This document shows positions 35,945 to 46,890 of a stretch of DNA of 64,000 bases, in pieces. The notes below the pieces were generated by a model. The model did not search any database, was not told the origin of the DNA, and saw only the letters and a list, made by a program, of their open reading frames with translations. Location of the stretch: positions 1-64,000 of the forward strand of contig JAMWET010000149.1 in NCBI GenBank assembly GCA_024036415.1, in the 5' to 3' direction. Positions within the stretch are counted from its first letter, which is position 1. Each line of letters starts with the position of its first letter. Source of the DNA: Prochilodus magdalenae (lineage: Eukaryota; Chordata; Actinopteri; Characiformes; Prochilodontidae). Position numbers and translations under genes: made by a program.

Positions 35945-37265
35945 CAGTTTCCACGTAATACCATAGGAATGCTTTCTTTAGAATTACACTGAAGCTTTGA
36001 GGCTACGGCACCATGACATTTAGCGTGATGCTAACTGTCTATACTATCACACGCTAGTCTCAGACCATGGTGTGACACTGTATGATACACTGTTATCTAA
36101 AAACAAAATAAAGAGTTTTAAATTCTGCTGATGATATGTTTAGCTAATGTATGTTAGCATGCTATCACTTTAGCATACCTAACAAGCAATAAAAACTTAA
36201 CCAGGACCAAGTAGAACTATGCATGTCTGTATCATTACAAACTGGTCTCAGGCCACATGCAGATGTTCAGTATCTCTAATAGACTAGGTGATGTGGCCTC
36301 TGATGCTGTATGATACATGGTTATATGAAAATATGGACTACATAACGGGTATTGCTGCTACTGTGTTTAGCAATGCCAGTGTATTTTACCATACTTTCAC
36401 TGTAGCATACTGCTAACAAGCAATGGAAGCTTAAACAACAACAATTAGCATTAGGCATGTCTATATCATTGCACAGTGGTCTCAGACCACAGAATGTTCA
36501 GTATTTGAAACTTTTTTTTAGTTTTAGCACTGAAGCTACAAGGCTAATGTAAGTTCATCCAAGTTTATAGATAACGGTGTATAATGCAATGTCTTAAATC
36601 ACCACATTAAGTCTATTAGAGATACAACATGGTCCACATGGCCTTAGACCAGTGTGTGATGATTTAGACAGAGATAATGCTAATCTATGCTGTTGAATAC
36701 GACATGTTCACGGTTTCCACCTAATCCCAAAGCTTTCTTTAGTTTTACACTAGAGCTTTGACGCTAATGCACCACAACAATTATCATGACACTAACTGCG
36801 TATCTAAATCATCACTCACGTCTCAGGTCACGTGGAGATGTTCAGTATCTCTAACGGACTAGATGATGTGGCTTCTGACGCTGTATGATACACTGTTATC
36901 TGTGAACATGAACTAAATCCAGATGTTAAGATACTGGTGCTACTGTGTTTAGCTATGCTAATGTACTTTAGCATACTTTCAATTTAGCATACTTTACCAA
37001 GAAATGGAAACGTAAACAGCACCATTTAGCATTATGCATGCCTAAACCATCATCACACTGGTTTCACACCATGTGGGGGATCAGTGTCTGAATTTTTTTT
37101 AGTTCTAGCACTGAAGCTACAATGCTAATGTACGTTAGTCCTTGTTTATAGACAACAGTGTATCATACAGTGTCAGAAATCACACCATCATGCCTATTAG
37201 AGATTGAACATGGTCAACAGGGTGTGAAATGGGTGTGTGATGATTTAGACATTCATAATGCTAAT
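35945..37265. repeat. Low-copy tandem duplication (~575-770 bp)
   Basis: 35947-36050 matches 36713-36815 (offset 766), and 36240-36690 matches 36815-37265 (offset about 575). The first unit therefore carries about 190 extra bases, seen as a third copy of the GTATGATACACTGTTATCT block. Divergence is high (old event). The block is rich in GCTAATGTA/TTAGCAT motifs. Confidence 0.75.
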
Positions 37266-37844
37266 TGCTAATTAGCTACTTTAGCCTCATAGCTTTAGTG
37301 CTAGAATTAAAGAAGCTTCAAATACTGAACATGTATTAGCTGACTGGCTACAGGGGCTTCTTTGCTGAACCATCACTTTAAAGCCTTAATGAAAGGCGAG
37401 GCTGCACTAATGAGTGCTGATTAGAGGAAGTGCAGGTTTGAACCTGATGATCTGTAAATGAATCTTTAGTGATGATGAATGTTAAAGCCCTGATTGATCA
37501 GAGTTATAGAAATGACTGCTGCTAATGATGCTTGCTCGGCTGTATTAAACGGCAGGTCATACAGAGAAACGCTGCCACACGGGCCAAAATGCTTTGTTAG
37601 CTGTTACCGAACATGCACACTGAGAAGGACCTGGGCTGAAAGGAGACGGGCTAATTAATCTGTGTTCATTTTTGCTGATGTGAGTTCATATATTACTTTC
37701 ATAACCCTGGAAAGCTTTAAAGCAGTTGTTGAATCATCTCAGCAGATATTGATCAGATGTAACCCTGATACCTGGATTCAGGAACGCTTCAAGCAGGGAG
37801 GACAGCCTAAAACTACGGAATAATGCAAGGAATTAGCTTTTTCT
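37266..37844. other. Intron 1 repeat-free stretch, possible conserved non-coding DNA
   Basis: No tandem or interspersed repeat recognised from 37380 to 37760. It has homeodomain-like cores such as GGGCTAATTAATCTG (about 37649) and several TGATGA/TAATGA sites. A candidate only. Confidence 0.3.
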
Positions 37845-38755
37845 TTTGTGTTGTGCTGGTGTGAGTGGATCATTCTCAGCACTGCAGTCACACTGACGTG
37901 GTGGTGGTGTGGTAGTGTGTGTTGTGCTGGTGTGAGTGGATCATTCTCAGCACTGCAGTCACAGGAATTTGCTTTTTCTTTTGTGTTGTGCTGGTGTGAG
38001 TGGGTCATTCTCAGCACTGCAGTCACACTGGCGTGGTGGTCGTGTGGTAGTGTGTGTTGTGCTGGTGTGAGTGGATCATTCTTAGCACTGCAGTCACACT
38101 GACGTGGTGGTGGTGTGGTAGTGTGTGTTGTGCTGGTGTGAGTGGATCATTCTCAGCACTGCAGTCACACTGGCGTGGTGGTGGTGTGGTAGTGTGTGTT
38201 GTGCTGGTGTGAGTGGATCATTCTCAGCACTGCAGTCACACTGACGTGGTGGTGGTGTGGTAGTGTGTGTTGTGCTGGTGTGAGTGGATCATTCTCAGCA
38301 CTGCAGTCACACTGATGTGGTGGTGGTGTGGTAGTGTGTGATGTGCTGGTGTGAGTGGATCAGACACAGCAGTGCTGCTGGAGTGTTTAAACACTGTGTC
38401 CACTCACTGTCCACTCTATTAGACACTCCTACCTTGCTGGTCCACCTGGTAGGTGTACAGTCAGAGACGATAGCTCATCTGCGGCACAGTGCAGTGGTGG
38501 TCATCCTCTAGTCCTTCATCAGTGGTCACAGGACACTGCCCCACGGGACACTGCCCACAGGACGTAGTTGGTGGAGTTTCTCAGGCCAGTAGTGACACTG
38601 AGATGTCCAGCAGCACTGCTGTGTCTGTTGCACTCACACCATTACAACACACACTAACACACCACCACCACCACACACATAGTACCTTAGGTCCTGTGGG
38701 GGTCCTGACCATTGAAGAACAGGGTGAAACAGAACTAAGGAAGTCTGTTATATAG
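37845..38755 (+). mobile_element. Otophysan-type interspersed repeat, copy 3, with internal 71-bp array
   Basis: The 3' part (38340-38755) matches copy 1 (GTGGATCAGACACAGCAGTG, TAAACACTGTGTCCACTCAC, TCAGTGGTCACAGGACACTG). The 5' part is a run of about seven 71-bp units (GTTGTGCTGGTGTGAGTGG, at 38056, 38127 and 38198) made by amplification of one internal segment that is single in copy 1. Confidence 0.8.
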
Positions 38756-38810
38756 GCTGAGCAGGGTGGAGAGGGAACAGTGTGTGATTCTGGTTCTGTC
38801 CTCTGTGCAG

Positions 38811-39021
38811 GAAGTTGCACCAGCAGTTTGAGATGTATAAGGACCAGGTGAAGAAGATCGGTGAGGAGGCTCAGAAGGCTCAGGAGCAGAAGAGCGACTC
38901 CCCCACCTGCGGGATATGCCACAAAACCAAGTTTGCCGACGGCTGCGGCCATGTGTGTTCTTATTGCCAAACCAAGTTCTGCGCGCGCTGTGGAGGACGT
39001 GTCTCTCTCAGATCCAATAAG
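38811..39021 (+). CDS. rims2: RIMS2 coding exon 2: first three-quarters of the zinc finger
   Basis: The acceptor TTCTGTCCTCTGTGCAG ends at 38810. The first base completes Lys50 (AA|G); then follow 70 codons, K51 to K120: KLHQQFEMYKDQVKKIGEEA, a charged stretch QKAQEQKSDSP, and CGIC (83, 86), HKTKFADGCGH, CSYC (99, 102), QTKF, CARC (107, 110), GGRVSLRSNK. These are three of the four Cys pairs of the RIM FYVE-like finger, which binds Munc13 while the flanking helices bind Rab3. The exon ends in phase 0 at a GTACAT donor (39022), weaker than the exon 1 donor. KLHQQFEMYK is diagnostic of RIM2; RIM1 has LHQQFESYKEQ. The 42-bp minisatellite starts about 100 bases after the donor. Confidence 0.97.
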
Positions 39022-39116
39022 GTACATGAACTGCAGCCTGATTTTAGCTACATGATTTCGTTAAACTGTGTTTATGTGAGGGCTGAATAGTTTGTTCAGC
39101 AATTAATGAAAACAGT

Positions 39117-40672
39117 TGGTAGGTGTTTCCAATAAAGTAGCTCCTGAGCAAAGGTACTAAGTGGAATTTATTATTTAAGTGGTACTAATAATGTGGCCAC
39201 TTAGTGGGAGTACAAAGAGGTTGTTTCTAATAAAGTGAGGATAAGTACAAGTTGGTGTTTCTAATAAAGTGGCCAGTGAGTAAAAGTACAAGGTTGGTGT
39301 TTCTAATAAAGTGGGCAGTGAGTGGAAGTACAAGGTGGGTGTTTCTAATCAAGTGGCCAGTGAGGCGAAGTACAAGGTGGGTGTTTCTAATAAAGTGGCC
39401 AGTGAGTGGAAGGACAAGGTGGATGTTTCTAATCAAGTGGCCAGTAAGTGGAAAGTACAAGGTAGGTGTTTCTAATAAAGTGGCCAGTGAGGGGAAGTAC
39501 AAGGTGGGTGTTTCTAATAAAGTGGCCAGTGAGTGGAAGTACAAGGTGGATGTTCCTAATCAAGTGGCCAGTGAGTAAAGGTACAAGGTAGGTGTTTCTA
39601 ATAAATTGGCCAGTGAGTGGAAGTACAAGGTTGGTGTTTCTAATAAAGTGGCCAGTGAGTGGAAGTACAAGGTTGGTGTTTCTAATAAATTGGCCAGTGA
39701 GTGGAAGTACAAGGCTGATGTTTCTAATAAAGTGGCCAGTGAGTGGAAGTACAAGGTAGGTGTTTCTAATAAAGTGGCCAGTGAGTGGAAGTACAAGGTT
39801 GGTGTTTCTAATAAAGTGGCCAGTGAGTGGAAGTACAAGGTTGGTGTTTCTAATAAAGTGGCCAGTGAGTGGAAGTACAAGGTAGGTGTTTCTAATAAAT
39901 TGGCCAGTGAGTGAAGGTACAAGGTAGGTGTTTCTAATAAATTGGCCAGTGAGTGAAGGTACAAGGTAGGTGTTTCTAATAAATTGGCCAGTGAGTGAAG
40001 GTACAAGGTAGGTGTTTCTAATAAAGTGGCCAGTGAGTGGAAGTACAAGGTTGGTGTTTCTAATAAAGTGGCCAGTGAGTGAAAGTACAAGGTTGGTGTT
40101 TCTAATAAAGTGGCCAGTGAGTGAAAGTACAAGGTTGGTGTTTCTAATAAAGTGGCCAGTGAGTGGAAGTACAAGGTAGGTGTTTCTAATAAAGTGGCCA
40201 GTGAGTGAAAGTACAAGGTTGGTGTTTCTAATAAAGTGGCCAGTGAGTGGAAGTACAAGGTGGGTGTTTCTAATAAAGTGGCCAGTGAGTGAAAGTACAA
40301 GGTTGGTGTTTCTAATAAAGTGGCCAGTGAGTGAAAGTACAAGGTGGGTGTTTCTAATAAAGTGGCCAGTGAGGGGAAGTACAAGGTGGGTGTTTCTAAT
40401 AAAGTGGGCAGTGAGGGGAAGTACAAGGTGGGTGTTTCTAATAAAGTGGGCAGTGAGTGGAAGTACAAGGTGGGTGTTTCTAATAAAGTGGCCAGTAAGT
40501 GGAAGTACAAGGAGAGTGTTTCTAATAAAGTGGCCAGTGAGGGGAAGTACAAGGTGGGTGTTTCTAATAAAGTGGGCAGTGAGGGGAAGTACAAGGTGGG
40601 TGTTTCTAATAAAGTGGGCAGTGAGTGGAAGTACAAGGTAGGTGTTTCTAATAAAGTGGCCAGTGAGTCCGT
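39117..40672. repeat. 42-bp minisatellite family, main array (about 36 copies)
   Basis: The unit contains TTCTAATAAAGTGGCCAGTG and AGTGGAAGTACAAGGTNGG. The first few copies (39117-39230) are diverged, later ones nearly identical. Because 42 is divisible by three, several frames stay open; the longest is 471 codons on the minus strand (39429-40844, repeating LPLTGHFIRNTHLV), which runs into unique sequence at its start but has no homology I recognise. Confidence 0.97.
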
Positions 40673-41788
40673 TTCGAACTGAGATCTGATATGTAGGTGG
40701 TAAATTGTTCAGTCCTGATCTCTGAAATAATACAGGTAATTCAGGACTGGATCCACTAGAGGGCAGCACATGTCTGAATGGGTCCCAGAAGAAACTTGGT
40801 CGTATCTTTGTCTTTCTGTTTGTCTGTTGGTCTCTCTCTTGCACTCTTTCATTGTTTTTTCTTTTCCTTCACAAACTATCCCAGCCCAGTTTAATCACAG
40901 ATATAATCTTCACGGGTTTAACTCTGTGTGTTATAGCGTGAGGGTTTTATGTATATGTGTGTTATGTAACGCGAGGATGCAGACCCGTGTGTCCACAAGG
41001 CTGTAACAGGGTTTCTGTTTGTGGAGCTGGACTCCTGCTGTTCAGTAGTGCTGTTAAGGTTAAACCTTCACACAGGAGAATGCTGGCGGACGGATTCTTA
41101 AACACTGAAATGCAAAAAAAAATTTTTTCCCTGCTCTGAGGCTCACTGTCGTCTGTTTGCTGATTAAAACAGTGACTCTTCTCACACAGATTTCAGATTT
41201 ATGCTGATTTGCTCTCCCAGCCGTGTCCTCTTCCCAGACGATGTGGAAAATAGCATTACTGTTGGTCAATTGTTAATCAGCGACTAATCTGCTATTCACA
41301 GCTCCTGAATATTGCAGTGTGTGCATAATGCATTGTGTTTAGCGAGGATTCAGGAGAGGATGGGCTGAGCACGCTACAGTTACCATACAGCTCATATACT
41401 GTACGGGGCATAAGTGTTGGGACGGAGACTGGTGTTATGTTTTGTATGGCTCTCTGTTTCACTGGCTGGGGAATGAGAGTGGCTGTGAGTCTGAAGTGCA
41501 GATCATTAACGTTAGGTGTTATTGTTGTTCTGCTGGACATTGCAGAATCATTTACGTTCTGTACTGATTATAAACTGCACTATCAATAAATGATTAGACA
41601 AGACAACACAGGACAATAACCTTCATCAGATATCTCCTACAAGGTCCCACACAGTTCCTCCGCTGGTTTAAAGAGCTTGATAACTAGCAGAGTGGTGTGA
41701 TGTGAGCTGAGTGTATTTATGTGGACTCTATAAAGTGAGAAAACGCTGCGACTGCGCAGCATAACCAGGCTAAGATGCTGCTATGTGG
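40673..41788. other. Intron 2 sequence, mostly unique
   Basis: No repeat recognised apart from short runs. It includes the CTCF-like site at 40753 and a candidate conserved stretch around 41290-41350 (TGCATAATGCATTGTGTTTA). Confidence 0.35.
40753..40767 (+). promoter_or_regulatory. CTCF-like motif (full core match)
   Basis: CCACTAGAGGGCAGC matches the vertebrate CTCF core (CCASYAGRGGGCRSY) at every core position. It lies just right of the 42-bp array in RIMS2 intron 2. Confidence 0.5.
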
Positions 41789-42455
41789 TCGCTACAGTAA
41801 CCCAGGTGGTTGCTAAGATGTTGTAAGGCTATGGTATCAAAGGTGGTTGCTTAGGTCTTACTAAGTGATTAATATAGTTTTACTGATGGTTGCTAAGGCG
41901 TTGCTAAGTGGTTGATATGGTATTGCAGATGGTTGCTTTTGCCTTGCTATGAGATTGCTGTAGTACCTGAAGTAACTGCTAAAGTGTTGCTAGGTGGTTC
42001 CTGTGGTACCTCAGGTGGTTGCTAAGGTGTTGCTTGGTGGTTTCTATGGTATCCTAGGTGGCTGAAAAGGTGTTGCAGGGCTGTTACTCTGTCAGAAGTG
42101 GCTGCTTAGGCGATGCTAGGTGGTTGTTTGGGTATCAGAGGTGGTTGTTAGGGTGATGCTAGGTGTTTGGTATTGTATCTTAGGTGGTTGCTAAGGTGTT
42201 GCAAGGTCATTGCTATGGTATCAGAAGAGGTGGATTAGGTTTTGCTAGGTCGTTGCTATGGTAGCCAAGATGGTTGCTAGGGTATTGCTATGAGATTGCT
42301 AGATGCTTGCTGTGATATCTCCAGTGGTTGCTTGGGTGTTGCTTTTAGGTCGTATGGTATCCCAAGTGATTACAAAGATTTTACTAGGTAGTTGCTGTGG
42401 TAGCCAAGATGGTTGCTAGGGTTTTGTTATGAGGTTGCTAGATGGTTGCTATGAC
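41789..42455. repeat. Degenerate GGTTGCTAAGGTGTTGCTAGG minisatellite
   Basis: Irregular copies of GGTGGTTGCTAAGGTGTTGC and GGTTGCTATGGTATC with a period near 40 bp. This is a frequent fish simple-type repeat, here old and diverged. Confidence 0.85.
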
Positions 42456-42697
42456 ACTTCCAGTGCTACATACCTTTCCTGATCCCACTAAACATTCCAG
42501 AGTGTTGATATCCAGAAATCTACAGGGTAAGGATAGTGGAGAAAATGCCATAAAATAATAATTATAATATCAATAAGAAGACAGATATACAGTCTGATTA
42601 CAACAGTACTGTGCACTAAACCGCACTAATAATAATTATAATAATAATAATGATAAGATTCATGATTATAAATGACAAATAATCTTTTCTATTCATA

Positions 42698-43946
42698 CAC
42701 TATATGGCCAAAAGAATTTGGACACACCCATAACAGAGCCTTGCAGCTCCTCCACTGGCAATAGAATGGGTCGTAGTCAGGAGCTCAGTGACTTTAAACA
42801 TGGCACTTTACCACAGGTGAGTGAAACGTCCTCTCTGCTAGAGCTGCGCTGGTCAACCATAAGTGTCAAGACCATGGAGACTCACAAAGCGACGCCACCA
42901 AGGGGAACACACAGTGTGTGAAACCTGTCCATCATTCACTACACAAGTTATAAACCGTCTCTGGAAGCAACTTCAACACAAGAACTGTAGGTTCATAAAG
43001 CGGGACACACGAGTCTAAAATCACTAACCCCAAGGCAGGCTTTTTCAAAAAAGTAACCAGTGAACAGAAGCACAAGATAGCCGTTTCCAATAAAGTGGCC
43101 AGCGAGAGGAGATACAAAGCAGGAGTTTCTAGTGAAGTGGCCAATGAGTGAAAGTACAAGATATCTGTTTCTCATAAAGTGGGCAGGGTGTAGAAGTACA
43201 AGGTAAGTGTTTCCAATAAAGTGGCCAGAATGTGGAAGTACAAAGTAGGTGTTTCTAATAAAGTGGCCAGTGAGCATTTCAAACGGACTGCCAAGCATCA
43301 GCTGGAGTGGTCCACCACTAGACTCTGGCACACTGGAACCATGTTCTCTAGAGTGATGGATCACGCTTCACTATCTGGAAGTCTGATGGAGGAATCTGGG
43401 TTTGGTGGATGAGCCCAGCAGAACACTTCCTACCGGAATGCAGAGTGCCCACAGTAAAGTTTAGTGGAGAGGGGATAATGGTCTGGGGGGGTTTAGGGTT
43501 TGGGCTCGGACCCTTAGTCCCATTGAAGGATGGTGTTAATGATACAGAACACAAAGACATTTCACACAGTTTCATGCTTCCAGCTTTAAAGCAGCAGTTT
43601 GGGAAGGAACCCTTTTCTGTTCCAGCATGACTGTCTCCCTGTGCACAAAGACAGATCCATAAAGACGTGGACTGAGGAGTTTGGTGTGGAGGAGCTCCAG
43701 TGGTCTACACAGAAGTCTAACCTCAACACCACTGAACACCTTGGAGATGAAATGGTCTAACAGTGGTGCCTGGACCTCTGAGATGCTCTTCTGACCGAAC
43801 AAGCACAAATTCCCACAAACACAAGCATTCCCAGAAGAGTGGAGACACAAGGGGAACTCCATAATAATGATCATAGTATTGGATGGGATTTCCAACAATC
43901 TCATATAGGCGTGATAAAGTGTCCACATACTTTTGGCCATATATTG
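42698..43946 (+). mobile_element. Dead Tc1-like transposon split by the 42-bp minisatellite
   Basis: The ends CACTATATGGCCAAAAGAAT and (inverted) TACTTTTGGCCATATATTG are flanked by TA (42696-42697 and 43947-43948). Transposase relics on the plus strand are GNRMGRSQELSDFKHGT (about 42757), a damaged SDGSRF block (about 43350), GEGIMVWGG, QHDCLPVH with the second Asp (about 43624) and NTTEHL (about 43727). Stops and frameshifts kill it. The stretch 43040-43275 inside it is not transposon sequence but five to six copies of the 42-bp minisatellite. Confidence 0.85.
43040..43275. repeat. 42-bp minisatellite family, site 4, inside the Tc1 element
   Basis: Diverged copies with TTTCCAATAAAGTGGCCAG and GAAGTACAAGGTAAGTG. 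The last copy reads straight back into transposase-derived sequence (CATTTCAAACGGACTGCCAA). Confidence 0.9.
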
Positions 43947-43962
43947 TACATTCCGATGACAC

Positions 43963-44197
43963 AAAATGGTTATGAATACGCTGCCTGATGTCTGAGACAC
44001 TGTTTATGATAGTTTGGAGATTTCAGCCTTTAACTCTATTCATGGTGGAGGGATACATGCTACAGGGTGCTGTGATTCAAAAATAGGCCCCCAACGAAAA
44101 TTTATTATCATTCCCGTTTTCCCAGATTTTCCAATTATCAACATTCCATATAACACTCAGAGGACGAATGTAGGTTCTGGTGGTTTAGATAGTAAAT
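43963..44197 (+). mobile_element. CAGTGGTG-TIR MITE, truncated copy
   Basis: It shares GATGTCTGAGACACTGTTTA, ATGGTGGAGGGATACATGCT and CCCAGATTTTCCAATTATCA with the other copies; both terminal repeats are missing. It lies immediately after the dead Tc1 element. Confidence 0.75.
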
Positions 44198-44880
44198 ATA
44201 ATGTCAGTATGTGTATTATATTTCATTCCAAGCCTGGAGCGTTCCTGCTATGATGGAATGAGAGCCTGCATCATGCACCTCCTCTTTCTGGACACACCTG
44301 ATTGAAATCTTAACACGGCCCAAGCCTTTGATTTTCGGTACTGTCCTGGAAGTAGCTGGTCCCCCCTCCTCTCCATCTGTGCACTGGTCAGTGCGTGTAT
44401 TTGTGTGTGAATGATAGCGACACCGACTCGGTGTGTTTAGTGTCGTGTGGACGGCTCTGAGGGTCAGATCGGGTTGCCCCCGCAGTGCTGGGTGACCAGA
44501 TTCTTTTACAGTCCAGCTTCAGTGACGTCATGGAGCCACTGCCCTTTAGCACACACACACAGGTGAATATTTGAGCTGTCTGTTCGGGAGGAGAGCAGAA
44601 GACACTTATGGTGAACCTGTACTGAGTTTGTATTCCTCCCTTTTGTCCAGTAGGCCTAAACCAAGTGGTCAGTGTTATCCACAGCATCACAGTTAGCAAG
44701 AGCACGATATTCAAGAGCTGCGATTTCAGGGAAAACGGCTTAAGAATTAAATCCACTTTTTACATGACCCCTCAGTTTTCTCAGGCTCAGAGGTAATTGG
44801 ACAGTTGACTGATAATCAGTCCCGTAGCTGTTCATTGGAACCCTCAATATGCCTCAAAAACTTCTCAAGTGACGGCGTCA
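44198..44880. other. Intron 2 sequence, nothing recognised
   Basis: Single-copy sequence; no splice-flanked frame supported. Confidence 0.4.
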
Positions 44881-45120
44881 AAATTGTAAATATAGAGGGT
44901 TCACCTCAAGACCCAAACTGCTAGTAACACTCAGGAACAGATGGGCCAGAATAGTTTTGGAACAAGAGTCTTCAGATGAAACTGGGATTAACTTGTACCA
45001 GAATGATAGGAAGAGGAGAGTATGAAGAAGAAATCAGGGGCCCGTGATCTGAAGCATGGTACATCACTTGTGACACATGATGGAGGTAGTGTTAAGGCAT
45101 GGCCAAACTCCGTGCTCCTA
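44881..45120 (+). pseudogene. Tc1-like transposase fragment
   Basis: The plus strand can be read as SSDETGINL (first catalytic Asp block) followed by HDGGSVKAWPN, in the spacing usual for Tc1 transposases. No ends or other catalytic blocks remain. Confidence 0.55.
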
Positions 45121-45554
45121 AGTGCATTCCAGTGCACCATGCAGAGTTTGTACAGGTGTAATACGGTAGATCACACGAGGCAGACAAATGCTAATGCTCG
45201 GTTAGCTCAGCTAATATTACTTGTCAAGACTTTTTTTCCGCTCATATCCTTCAGCTGGAGAGCAGCCAGTCTGTGGTGATAAGCTTGGTCAGCGTGGTCA
45301 GTGATGCTAAATGCTACATATCATTCAGCTTAAAGGAGTACAGAGTAAAAATGAACTTGAACCTGATGGTTACTGCCTCTCCCTGTGAGGAGCAGCTCGG
45401 TTATGTAACACAGGCCTTAATGCTTCTAACAGTAAAGGAAACTAGTTACCATAGGTTAGCATGATGTAACTGAGTACTGCTAACTGGTGGCTACTTGCTT
45501 TCATTCATTGTTAGCAACATTAGCATTACTCCGAGGCTGTTACAGTTACTGTTA
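45121..45554. other. Intron 2 sequence, nothing recognised
   Basis: TAGCAT/GCTAAC-rich single-copy sequence. Confidence 0.4.
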
Positions 45555-45955
45555 TAGTTCCTGGATGTAGGCCACTACAATGTTCAGACACTCTTCCATC
45601 AAGACATTGCGCAGTTGGGACAGATTTGGTGGATGCCTTCCCTGAGACAATTCTGAGCATTCCCTGTAGACTGGGATTTTAGCCACTGCTAGTAGACCTG
45701 TGTGACTGTACGCTTCCATACACCTGCAGATTCAGCTACTTCCTTCACACTATGTTCTTTGCCACGTCCCCAAATGCAGTCACTCCTTTTAGCCAACCAT
45801 TAACATCTGCTTTGGAGCCATTTTCCACACATGGAATGAGACATTCACTGCACTGTAGCACCTCTTCCTAATCTATGGATCCCATCACTCACACCCTGCA
45901 GGGATTTATAGCCCCATCATTCTCATACAGGGTCTGCAGGAGCCTGAAGTTACTA
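45555..45955 (-). mobile_element. Tc1-derived MITE, copy C
   Basis: Inverse of copy A (GGATGTAGGCCACTACAATG, GGGATTTTAGCCACTGCTAG, TTTGGAGCCATTTTCCACAC), with a small insertion at about 45830-45880. The part encoding QSMPNP is lost. Its HTH-side end touches the CA array at 45964. Confidence 0.75.
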
Positions 45956-45963
45956 CCGCTACC

Positions 45964-46004
<41 letters not shown>

Positions 46005-46016
46005 TACATATATACA

Positions 46017-46055
<39 letters not shown>

Positions 46056-46297
46056 ATACATACACATATACATACATACATACACACACACACAAACACA
46101 CACACACACACACACATACATGTACACATATACACATACATGCAAACACACATACATACATATACACACACACACACATACATACATATACACACACACA
46201 CATACACACACACACATACAAACACACATACATACACACACACACACACATACATACATACATACATACACACACACACATACATACAAACACACAT

Positions 46298-46342
<45 letters not shown>

Positions 46343-46480
46343 TACAAACACACATACATACACACACACACACACACATACACACACACACACCGATACA
46401 CACACATACATACATACACACACATACAAACACACACAAACATACACACACATACATACATACACAGGCACACAGGAACA
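45964..46480. repeat. (CA)n/(TACA)n microsatellite, about 0.5 kb
   Basis: Long alternating CA and CATA runs. It produces spurious open frames of 170-212 codons on both strands (THTHTHTY and VCVCVYVC types). Confidence 0.98.
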
Positions 46481-46602
46481 TAAACATACACATACAAAAA
46501 ACGTACTTCCTGCGTGTTAGACCTACTTTTCCGTCAGAATTCTCAGTTTGTGTTTTGGTACTGGTAAAAGTGTTTCACGTCTCCACATCATTTGTTTTTA
46601 CC

Positions 46603-46653
46603 TTTGTAATTTTGTTTTCTGAAATATATTTGTTTTCGCACTTCTCGGCCTCC

Positions 46654-46709
<56 letters not shown>

Positions 46710-46836
46710 CATGTTTAATATACATATTAATATACATATTTGTAATTTTGTTTTCTGAAATATATTTGTTTTCGCACTTCTCGGCCTCTGATAAATATAT
46801 ATAATATATATATTTATATATATATATATAATATAC

Positions 46837-46867
<31 letters not shown>

Positions 46868-46890
46868 GCCCATGTTTAATATACATATTT
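46603..46890. repeat. 136-bp tandem duplication containing (TA)n
   Basis: TTTGTAATTTTGTTTTCTGA and CGCACTTCTCGGCCTC, followed by a TA tract and GCCCATGTTTAATATACATA, occur twice with starts at 46603 and 46739. The TA tracts differ in length and purity. Confidence 0.9.

Noticed and set aside
39429..40844. 471-codon open frame on the minus strand
   Set aside because: It is the 42-bp minisatellite read in a frame without stops; other frames of the same array are also open and no domain is present.
45875..46758. Thr/His and Val/Cys repeat proteins of 170-212 codons on both strands
   Set aside because: Translations of the CA/TACA microsatellite.
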